Shown piece by piece: positions 34,946 to 42,640 of a DNA stretch of 64,000 nucleotides. The notes beneath the pieces were generated by a model. The model was not told where the DNA came from and searched no databases. It was given only the letters and a program-made list of their open reading frames with translations. Both the position numbers and the translations under genes were made by a program. Origin of the DNA: Candidatus Rhodoferax mariagerensis (lineage in GTDB: Bacteria > Pseudomonadota > Gammaproteobacteria > Burkholderiales > Burkholderiaceae_C); assembly GCA_016719055.1 (NCBI GenBank), contig JADKAW010000038.1:1-64000 (forward strand). Reading direction: 5' to 3'. Within the stretch, counting starts at the first letter, position 1; each line of letters opens with the position of its first letter.

Positions 34946-35437
34946 AGCTGACTCCTTGTTGCGCCAGGGTGCTGGCCAGCAGCGCCAACGAAGCGGTGCA
35001 GGCGTCTTTGGCACCGGCTTTGCGCTCTTCTTCGAGCATGGCGCGGTACACGTCGCCCATCAGCGCGATGGCTTTGGCACTGGCTTTGCGGCGAACCGAA
35101 AAATAGCCCACCACCTGGCCGCTGGCGTCAATGTCTGGTGTGACGTTGGCAAATACCCAGTAGTAGCTGCCGTCCTTGCACATGTTTTTGACATAGGCAA
35201 AACACTCTTTTTTTGCGCCAGCGTGTCCCACAAAAACTTGAACACGCCTCGCGGCATGTCAGGGTGGCGCACGATGTTGTGTTGCTCACCCATGAGTTCA
35301 CTGGCGGTGTAGCCCGAAAATTCGATGAACACCCGGTTGCAGTAGGTGATGCGGCCTTTCAGGTCGGTCTTGGAGACGATGAAATCGTCTTCGCGCATGA
35401 CCCTCTCGCGACTGGTGGGGATTTGTTTGTTTTTCAT
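34920..35437 (-). CDS. Aer-type PAS domain protein, one frameshift
   Basis: Restored length 172 residues. The PAS domain has the redox/aerotaxis signature seen in Aer: MREDDFIVSKTDLKGRITYC, FIEFSGYTASELMGEQHNI, VRHPDMPRGVFKFLWDTL, then CFAYVKNMCKDGSYYWV. A frame change at about 35205-35212 lies in an A run (CAAAAAAAGAG), where one more A restores LAQKKECF. Alone it has no signalling domain; the following gene, overlapping by 26 bases, is a membrane-anchored MCP. Inference: the two act together as an energy or oxygen receptor. Confidence 0.82.
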
Positions 35438-35477
35438 GCGCTATCTGTCCTTATGTTCTGGCGTTCAAGCCCAGCCA

Positions 35478-38014
35478 TCAATACGGTTTGAAATTGCCAC
35501 TGCCTCTCTTGCGTGTCGGTGTCGCGATGAGCGGCGTGGCGGTGCGACCCATGGCAAAGTTTTTTCGCCCAGGCGCGGGTAACTCGTGTCGACTGCGCAT
35601 TTGTTGCGGGTCGGTGCCGGTGTTGAAAAATGCAATGCTCTGCTGCAATTGCTCTGCCTGGCCGGACAACTCTTCGCTGGTGGCTGCCAGCTCTTCGGCA
35701 GCACTGGCATTTTGTTGCGTGGCTTTGCTCAACTGCCCCATGGCACCACCAATTTGGGTCACAGACTCGCTTTGTTCACTGCTGGCCGCAGCAATCTCTT
35801 GCACCAGCTCACTGGTTTTCTGGATGCTGGGCACAATTTCATCGAGCAGCTTGCCGGCCCGCTCCGCCGTTGTGACACTATTGCCGGCAAGTTCGCCGAT
35901 TTCCTTGGCGGCCTCCTGGCTGCGCTCGGCCAGTTGCGCACTTCGGCGGCCACCACCGCAAAACCTTTACCGTGTTCACCGGCCCTGGCCGCTTCGATCG
36001 CGGCATTCAAGGCCAGCAGGTTGGTCTGGTAGGCAATGTCATCGACAATGCCGATTTTTGACGCTATTTGTTTCATAGCTGTCACAGTAAGACTGACGGC
36101 GGCTCCACCCTCAACGGCCTCTTTATTTGTCTTGGTGGCCATGCCATCGGTCACTTTGGCGTTGTCACTGTTTTGGTTGATCGAGGTTGACATGACGGCG
36201 ACCTGTGAGGTGGTCTCTTCCACGCTGGCAGCCTGTTCGCTGGCGGCTTGCGACAGGGTCTGTGCCGTCGCGCTGACCTGATTGGCAGCAGATGTCAGGG
36301 CATCAGCCGCCGCCCGGACTTCACCGAGTACGCGTGCGAGGTTCTCGGCGGTCGAGTTGGCGTTGTCCTTGACTTGGCCAAACAGCCCGCGGTAGTCATG
36401 TTCGATGCGTCGGGTCAGGTTACCCTGTGCAAACGCAGCCAAAACATCAGAGACATCGGTCAACCCCTGCTCGCTGGTCTGCATGAGCTGGTTCATGCCA
36501 GCAGACAGCTTGGCCAGGAAACCGCTTTGCCTTGACTGCTCAGGCGTTTGTCCAAGTTCGCCATTGGCGGCGGCCTCGACCACCGCCGCGATATCGTACT
36601 CAATGCCGACTTCAGCCGTGCGGTCCTGCCACTCGACCACCACCCCGACCCGCTCGCCCTGGGCATCCAGGATGGGGTTGGCAGTGAAGCCAAAATGCAG
36701 CCCGCCGACCTGGATTTGCGCCCGGTGCGTGCCCGTCAGTGCTGCCAACACCTGGCGTTGGTGCGCCGGGTTTTTGTGAAACAGGTCGATGTTCTGACCC
36801 ACAAGCTGACCTGCATCAAACTGCGGCAACACCTTGCGCAGTTCGGCTTCGTTGCGCTGCAACATGGCCGTGACTGTCTCGTTCATGTAAATGATGTCGA
36901 GATTGGCATTGGCGATCATCACATTGGTGGTGCATTTGTCCAGGGCATTTTTGATGCGCAGGTTGGTGCGCGCTGCACTGGCTGCATCCTGCAAGGTTTG
37001 CTGCACTTTGTCGATAGAGGCGTTGATGTGGGCCTTTTGCCCTGGCAGGCGCTTCAAGGAGGTGTCGAGATGGCCTTCAGAGTAGTCGGTAACCACGCTG
37101 ACGATGCTCAAAGTTTCGGCAACATGCGACTGCACCAGCCGATTGACCGCATCGGCCATGGAAAGATAAGACCCTTTCAGGTGTTGCGTCGGTATCACAT
37201 AGTCGAGCATGCCGGCCGCGTGCTGGCGTGCCATTTCATTCTGAGAAGCCTCAAAACCGGTCAAGGTCTGCTGCATGTGTTGCAGCGCCATCAGCAATTG
37301 GCCGACTTCATCCATCTCCTTGGCTTCAACATCGCTGTTGAAGTCACCGTCGGCGACCGCTTTTGCTGCCGTCACAGCCCGGTTGAGCGGGCCTGTGATG
37401 GCACGAATGAGCCAGATGGCTGCCATGACGCTCACTCCGAGTGCCACCAGCAAAGAGACCACACTCACCAAGAAATGCTGACGGTTGCTGGCCAGGTTGT
37501 CTTGCTCAATCACCGCAACTGCGCTGGTTTTGGCTTTGCCTGCTTCCATTAGCACGGTGCGCAACTTGCGCCAGGCGGGAGTCTCTTCCTTGTTCAACAG
37601 GGCAATGGCGTCGGCCTGGCTGGTTTGCGCCAGGGCTTTGACTTTATTTTTGAACGGTGGCCAGGTTCGCCTGCAGCGGCGTGATGGCGTCAGCCAGCTT
37701 CTGGTTCGAGGATCCTGCTTGCCGAGTTGCTGCAGTTTTTCAACATTGGCTTTGAATTGGCTGGCGGCCGCTTGCAGGTTTTCGCCAGCAGTCTTGTTTT
37801 GTGGGTCAAGAATGATGTTGCGCAGTGCCTGCTCAATCTGCAGACCCTGGCTGTAGAGATCGTTGACAGCCTGGCTGGCAGCCACGTCCACCGCAATAAA
37901 AGACTGCAATCGGGTTTCAGTCGCCTTCATGCCAAACAGCGCGGTGGATGTGGCGATGACCATCAGTCCGAGAGAGGTCACAAGGGTAACGGCAATTTTG
38001 GTCTTGAGATTCAT
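35478..38014 (-). CDS. Methyl-accepting chemotaxis protein, frameshift in the signalling domain
   Basis: Restored length 845 residues from ATG 38014 (TGGAG ribosome site). TM1 ~9-29, a helical periplasmic domain with YSQGLQIEQALRNIILDPQN, TM2 ~185-205, HAMP, PAS (~350-460; TNVMIANANLDIIYMNE), HAMP-like repeats and the signalling hairpin. The frame shifts near 35931 (EVRKLAERSQ expected; one A missing) and the end, RKRGSGNFKPY, is in the new frame. In the periplasmic part, residues ~105-125 are out of frame between two compensating indels at about 37712 and 37645; the alternative frame reads NQKLADAITPLQANLATVQ, like other receptors of this family. Confidence 0.85.
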
Positions 38015-38133
38015 GCTTACTCCAGGGTGTTTTATGCTGGGAAAATGCGCCAAACATCAGAGCAACCAAGCCAGTTTGTACGCGTCAATCTGAATCGACA
38101 TAGGTTTTATGTTGGTCCGGTCATCTTGGCAGT

Positions 38134-38298
38134 TCAGTACACCAGCAGGGCGTACTGCACACTTTGCTCCGAAACCTGGGTCATGCTTTGCCGAACTTGC
38201 GTCAACTGGCCAGAAAACCAGAAGGTGAAGCCGACGAACAGCAAAATGGGTATGGCAAAACCCGACAGAATCCGCGTCTTGATCGTCAATTGGTTCAT
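38134..38298 (-). pseudogene. N-terminal stub of a methyl-accepting chemotaxis protein
   Basis: 54 codons: MNQLTIKTRILSGFAIPILL is a typical receptor N-terminus with one membrane helix, followed by TQVRQSMTQVSEQSVQYALL, the start of a helical periplasmic domain, and then a stop at 38134. No signalling domain follows. It lies between cheW and the next MCP in the same direction, so a receptor gene has probably been lost by deletion here. Confidence 0.6.
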
Positions 38299-38349
38299 GG
38301 TGTGGCTTCTCGAAGGTTTCTGGCGACGCGCAGACGGTGATGCAAAGCA

Positions 38350-38892
38350 TCAGGTGATGTGACCCTGCTCGGCCAGCGCCGCCATTTCGTCAATGTTGAG
38401 CGCCCGCTCGGGCTCCAGAATCACGATGAACTCACTGCCAACCTTGCCCAGCCCATGAATGAACTCACGCTGGATGGTGGTGCCAAACTGTGGTGGTGGC
38501 TCGATTTGCGACGGGCCAATGTCGATCACCTCGCTGACCGCGTCCACCAGCAAGCCAAGTTCGACCTTGTCGCCGTCAGGCCCCACGTCAAAAATAATGA
38601 CGCAGGTTTTTTTGCCCATTTGGGCCTGGGGCCGGCCAAAACGCGACTTGAGGTCGATCACTGGCACCACGGCGCCGCGCAGGTTGATCACCCCGCGCAC
38701 AAACTCGGGCATCAGCGGCACGATGGTCATGGCGCTGAACTGGATGATCTCGCGCACGCTGCGGATGTCCATGGCAAACACCTCGTCACCCAAGCTGAAG
38801 GTGAGGTATTGCAGGGCATCCTCCTTAACGGCATGACGCCCTCCCGTCAGTTGCGGGTCGGGCTGGCTGGAAAGGGCAAGTTGGGCGCTCAT
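38350..38892 (-). CDS. cheW: Chemotaxis coupling protein CheW
   Basis: 180 residues: an N-terminal ~25-residue extension and one CheW domain (YLTFSLGDEVFAMDIRSVRE, VRGVINLRGAVVPVIDLKSR, ELGLLVDAVSEVIDI, FIHGLGKVGSEFIVIL). Links CheA to receptor tips. Located between cheA and the receptor genes in the che operon. Intact. Confidence 0.95.
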   Translation of the reverse strand: MSAQLALSSQPDPQLTGGRHAVKEDALQYLTFSLGDEVFAMDIRSVREIIQFSAMTIVPLMPEFVRGVINLRGAVVPVIDLKSRFGRPQAQMGKKTCVIIFDVGPDGDKVELGLLVDAVSEVIDIGPSQIEPPPQFGTTIQREFIHGLGKVGSEFIVILEPERALNIDEMAALAEQGHIT

Positions 38893-38999
38893 GATGTCAC
38901 CTTGATCAGGGTCGGCATGAAAAGTCTCCGGGAATAGTTGCGGTATGGGGGTATCGGGCGCTGAGCTCTATGAGGGGCAAAACATCACGACTGCGCCCC

Positions 39000-41204
39000 T
39001 CAGGACGACGGGGCGACGGCATGCGTTGTGCCGGCGTGCAGGTCGCGGGTCACCAGGTCACCCAGCGAGGCCACATCCAGAATCAGCGCGACCTCGCCGC
39101 TGCCTAGAATGCTCGAGCCCGAAATGCCACGCAGTGTTTTGAACAGCCGGCCCAGTGGTTTGATCACGGTCTGCTGCTGCCCGAGTAATGTCTCGACCTC
39201 GATGCCGTATTTGCCGCGCGGCGAGTTGACCACCACCACGCTGGTGCGCTCAGGCAGCGTCGATTCGATGTGGTAGAGAGAGCGCAGCCGCACCACCGGC
39301 AGCACGGCACCGCGCAGCTCGACGCAGTGTCGCCCGGTGGTGTCCACTCGCACATGCTGGCCACCGGCCTCGATAACCTCGACCACCGAGCCCAGCGGCA
39401 GCACAAACTTGGCTTTGCCTACACCGACCAGAAAGCCATCGATGATGGCCAGCGTGAGCGGCAGGCGAATGTCCACCTGCAGCCCGTGGCCGGCGCGGCT
39501 GTTGAGCCGGATGGAGCCGCGCAGCGCCTCGATGTTGCGCCGCACCACGTCCATGCCGACGCCGCGCCCCGACAGGTTGGTGACCTGCTCGGCGGTGGAG
39601 AAGCCAGGCTCAAAAATCATCATGTTGATCACGTCGTCGCTGGGCACCGTGCCAGGCTCGATCAGGCCACGGTTCCAGGCGCGCTGCAGCACCCGCTCGC
39701 GGTTGATGCCGCGGCCGTCATCCTCGATGCGGATCAGGATGGCGCCGGTCTCGTGCCGGGCGCTCAGGGTGAGTTTGCCCGCCGGTGTCTTGCCGGCAGC
39801 CACGCGCTCCTGCGGCGGCTCCAGCCCGTGGTCGAGCGAGTTGCGCACCAGGTGCATCAGCGGGTCGGCAATTTTTTCGACCATCGACTTGTCGAGCTCG
39901 GCATCACCACCGACGATCTCAAAGTTGACCTCTTTGCCCAGGCTTGATGCCGTGTCGCGCACCACCCGACGAAAGCGGCTAAAGGTCTCGCCCACCGGCA
40001 CCATGCGCAGGCCCAGCGTGCCGTTGCGGATCTCTTCGATCAGGCTGTTCATGTGCAGGTTGGCTTCGATCAGCGCCACATTGCGGGTCTCGCGCGCCAG
40101 CAGGTTCGCCCCGGCACCGGCAATCACCAGTTCGCCCAGCAGGTTGATGACCAGGTCCAGCCGGTCGGCCTGCACACGGATGTAGCGGTTTTCTTCGCCA
40201 CCACTGGTTTCACGTACTTTTTGCTGCTTGTTAAGCGCGGCCTCGACCACCTCGGGCGCAACTCCAGCCTGGGTCTCAAGCAGATTACCTAATTTTGGCT
40301 TTTGCGCCGATGCAGCATGTTTTGTCTGCCCCTGATTGGACAACACCTCGGTGAGTTTCTCCTGGCTGACTGCGCCTACCGACACCAACATGTCGCCCAG
40401 GCGCGGCGTGGCCGGCATGGCCTCGATGGCGCGCACCAGTTTCTGGCCTTCGGTCTCGGGTGCCACTACGTCGAGCTCGCAGTCATCGGCGACAAAACTG
40501 AAGGCACCCTCGACCTCGTCGCGATTGGCGCTGGACTCAAGCGTGAGGTTAAAGCTCAGGTAACAGGTCTCAGGATTGAGGTTGACCAGCGCGGGCACAC
40601 CGTCGATGCCGCAAAACATCGACTTGACCGTGCCCAGCCCCTTGAGGTAGCGCGCGATCGACAGCGGGTCCATGCCATTGCGAAAGGTCTCCGGCCCAAA
40701 CCGCGCCGAAATCTGCCAGGCGGTTTGGCCCGGCTTGTCATCTGCCGTGGCATCGTCTGGTGCAGCCACTGCAGCCACCGCCGGGGCGCCCTGCAAACCT
40801 TCGACATGGGCGCGCAGCTGGATCACCAGGTCGGCGCGCAGGTCTTTTTGCTCAGGGGTGTCGGCGTTGTCGTCGCTGGCGGTGTCAACTAAAAATTTGA
40901 TCTGGTCATTGCATTGCAGCAACAGCGTGCTCAAAGGCGGGGTCAGGTTGAGCTCGCCGTCGCGCAGTTTGTCGAGCAGGGTTTCCACGTGATGGGTGAA
41001 TTCGACCACCTTGCTCAGGCCAAAAATGCCCGCCGAGCCCTTGACGGTGTGGGCGCAGCGAAACAGGTTGTCAAGCAGTTCGCGATTGTCGGGCTGCTCT
41101 TCGAGTTCGAGCAGCAGCGCCTCGATGGCCTCGGTTTGTTCACCGGCCTCGCTGATGAACGCGGGCATGGCGGCGGCAATAAAGTCTTGGTCGGCATCAG
41201 ACAT
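39000..41204 (-). CDS. cheA: Chemotaxis histidine kinase CheA with tandem MshEN-like motifs
   Basis: 734 residues. P1 HPt ~1-110 with phospho-His 52 (CAHTVKGSAGIFGL); a middle part ~160-260; dimerisation P3 ~340-400; ATP-binding P4 with LVRNSLDHGLEPP, IRIEDDGRGI and SGRGVGMDVVRRN; CheW-like P5 ~590-725. Between the middle part and P3 are two 24-residue segments starting RLGDMLVSVGAVSQEKL (268-291) and KLGNLLETQAGVAPEVV (304-327), each ending in xxQ. They fit the c-di-GMP-binding motif of the MshEN domain. The kinase should phosphorylate the CheY and CheB of this locus. STAS and cheY genes lie immediately upstream. All catalytic boxes are intact. Confidence 0.95.
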   Translation of the reverse strand: MSDADQDFIAAAMPAFISEAGEQTEAIEALLLELEEQPDNRELLDNLFRCAHTVKGSAGIFGLSKVVEFTHHVETLLDKLRDGELNLTPPLSTLLLQCNDQIKFLVDTASDDNADTPEQKDLRADLVIQLRAHVEGLQGAPAVAAVAAPDDATADDKPGQTAWQISARFGPETFRNGMDPLSIARYLKGLGTVKSMFCGIDGVPALVNLNPETCYLSFNLTLESSANRDEVEGAFSFVADDCELDVVAPETEGQKLVRAIEAMPATPRLGDMLVSVGAVSQEKLTEVLSNQGQTKHAASAQKPKLGNLLETQAGVAPEVVEAALNKQQKVRETSGGEENRYIRVQADRLDLVINLLGELVIAGAGANLLARETRNVALIEANLHMNSLIEEIRNGTLGLRMVPVGETFSRFRRVVRDTASSLGKEVNFEIVGGDAELDKSMVEKIADPLMHLVRNSLDHGLEPPQERVAAGKTPAGKLTLSARHETGAILIRIEDDGRGINRERVLQRAWNRGLIEPGTVPSDDVINMMIFEPGFSTAEQVTNLSGRGVGMDVVRRNIEALRGSIRLNSRAGHGLQVDIRLPLTLAIIDGFLVGVGKAKFVLPLGSVVEVIEAGGQHVRVDTTGRHCVELRGAVLPVVRLRSLYHIESTLPERTSVVVVNSPRGKYGIEVETLLGQQQTVIKPLGRLFKTLRGISGSSILGSGEVALILDVASLGDLVTRDLHAGTTHAVAPSS

Positions 41205-41222
41205 GGCGGTGTCCTCAATAGG

Positions 41223-41513
41223 TCAGGCGTTGGCTTGCACTTTGTCGAGCCAAGCACTCAGGCCCAGCGCGTGGCAGGCGTCGACAAAAACCGGGCTGGG
41301 CTTGACCAGTTGCCAGTGCTGGTCGGTGTTGGACAGCGCCGCCACCAGTTGCAGGCCGGCACCATCGATTTCGCTGACGTTCTCAGCCGACACCTCAAGG
41401 GCCTTGCTGGTTTTGGCACCCTGCTCGGTCACCCAGGCCAGCAGCGCGTCGCGGATTTCGACGGCGCTGTATATCGTCATTTCAGCGGGAAGTTCAAACG
41501 GCGTGCTCATCAT
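41223..41513 (-). CDS. STAS domain protein
   Basis: 96 residues with the pattern of an anti-sigma-factor-antagonist/STAS fold: IYSAVEIRDALLAWV, then VSAENVSEIDGAGLQLVAAL, where the Ser/Asp-Gly-Ala-Gly segment is the usual phosphorylatable loop (Asp-Gly in place of Asp-Ser). It lies 18 bases upstream of cheA and downstream of cheY. STAS proteins next to cheA occur in Burkholderiales chemosensory clusters; the exact role is not known. Confidence 0.82.
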   Translation of the reverse strand: MMSTPFELPAEMTIYSAVEIRDALLAWVTEQGAKTSKALEVSAENVSEIDGAGLQLVAALSNTDQHWQLVKPSPVFVDACHALGLSAWLDKVQANA

Positions 41514-41602
41514 GGTGTCCTGTTAATATCAAAAACCAGAGCAGCTCTCGCTTGCCAGACAAAGGCTAGCTGGCTGGCTAGCTGGCTAAAACATGCGTTA
41601 TC

Positions 41603-41971
41603 TCAAGGCAGGCAGAGCTTGGAGACGGCGTTGAGCAGCGAGGCCGGTGAAAAAGGCTTGACCATCCAGGCCTTGGCGCCAGCGGCCTTGCCTTCTTCCT
41701 TTTTAGCTTCCTGGCTTTCAGTGGTGAGCATCAAAATCGGCAAAAAACGGTAATTGGGCAATGCCTTGGCGGCCTTGACAAACTCAATGCCGTTCATGCG
41801 CGGCATATTGACATCGCAAACGGCCATATTGATTTTGCGGCCATCGAGCATGGCCAGTGCAGCCTGCCCATCACCGGCTTGCAGCACCTCATAACCCGCA
41901 CCCTGCAGGGCCATGGCCACCACCTGTCGCAGGCTGGCTGAATCGTCGATCACCAGAATTGTTTGTGCCAT
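41603..41971 (-). CDS. cheY: Chemotaxis response regulator CheY
   Basis: 122 residues, one REC domain: ILVIDDSASLRQVV, phospho-acceptor Asp in MAVCDVNMPRMNG, Thr in LMLTTESQE and Lys in WMVKPFSPASL. Length and position next to cheA identify it as the CheY of this system. A CheZ-like gene lies 12 bases upstream. Confidence 0.92.
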   Translation of the reverse strand: MAQTILVIDDSASLRQVVAMALQGAGYEVLQAGDGQAALAMLDGRKINMAVCDVNMPRMNGIEFVKAAKALPNYRFLPILMLTTESQEAKKEEGKAAGAKAWMVKPFSPASLLNAVSKLCLP

Positions 41972-41983
41972 AACATGTCCCCA

Positions 41984-42640
41984 TCAAAAAAAAATAGTTT
42001 CATCGTCATCGGCGACCGCTCTGTCACCTGCACCAGTGTGGTGATGGCGCTGCTCGGTCATGACATATTTTGATTCAAGCCGGTGCAGCCAGGCTGCAGC
42101 ATCAATGTCTGTTGTCCGGCTCTCCAGGGTGGCAATGAGGCGCTCAATGTCCTCATGCAGCAAGGTCATCATCTGACTGATGCGGTCCTGGTACTGGAAG
42201 CCCTTGTACATGCGTTCAACCTGCTCGCCCACCAGCTGGGTTTCGCGCTCAAACGGCTTCGAAATGCGCTCCAGCGCATCGACCGAGTCACGAATCATGG
42301 TCAACACCCGTTTGACGGCAGCGCCTGCTTCAGGATTCAGGCCATCAAGTTCGGGCCGCAACGTTTGTTCACAGGCATCAGCCAGCCCGGTGATGCCACC
42401 GGTCCCGTGCGCCAGCGCCGCCGTGATCTGACCCGACTGGCGGGTGGCCATGTCTAGATGCGGCCCAATTTCGGCAAAGGCCGCCAGCATTTCGGCCACG
42501 GCCGTTTCGGACTGGCCGCGCGAACTGGCCAACTGCCTGGCCCATACCGGCAACACCTGGGTACACAGGGCAACCACCAAGGCGTTGTGATCCAAGGTGC
42601 TGCCAGGCATGGACGAAGGCTTGCTCATACGTTGAGCCAT
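41984..42640 (-). CDS. CheZ-like chemotaxis protein
   Basis: 218 residues, largely helical. Residues 148-160 read FQYQDRISQMMTL, in which D152-x3-Q156 matches the catalytic Asp-x-x-x-Gln of CheZ (QDLTGQ in E. coli). The last residues, VADDDETIFF, are acidic and end in aromatics, like the CheY-binding C-terminal helix of CheZ. Overall similarity to CheZ is not obvious by eye, so I give no gene symbol. It overlaps the following MCP gene by 16 bases and precedes cheY by 12. Most likely a CheY-P phosphatase. Confidence 0.7.
   Translation of the reverse strand: MAQRMSKPSSMPGSTLDHNALVVALCTQVLPVWARQLASSRGQSETAVAEMLAAFAEIGPHLDMATRQSGQITAALAHGTGGITGLADACEQTLRPELDGLNPEAGAAVKRVLTMIRDSVDALERISKPFERETQLVGEQVERMYKGFQYQDRISQMMTLLHEDIERLIATLESRTTDIDAAAWLHRLESKYVMTEQRHHHTGAGDRAVADDDETIFF

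Noticed and set aside
36060..36090. GCTAT...ATAGC pairs inside MCP signalling domains (also near 29300) as further repeat copies
   Set aside because: They encode the conserved AMKQIASKIG helix and lack the GCCTSTAGCCC half, so codon choice explains them.
38057..38350. 97-codon minus-strand frame between cheW and the MCP
   Set aside because: The neighbouring frame gives a clear receptor N-terminus (38298-38134); this frame has no protein-like features.
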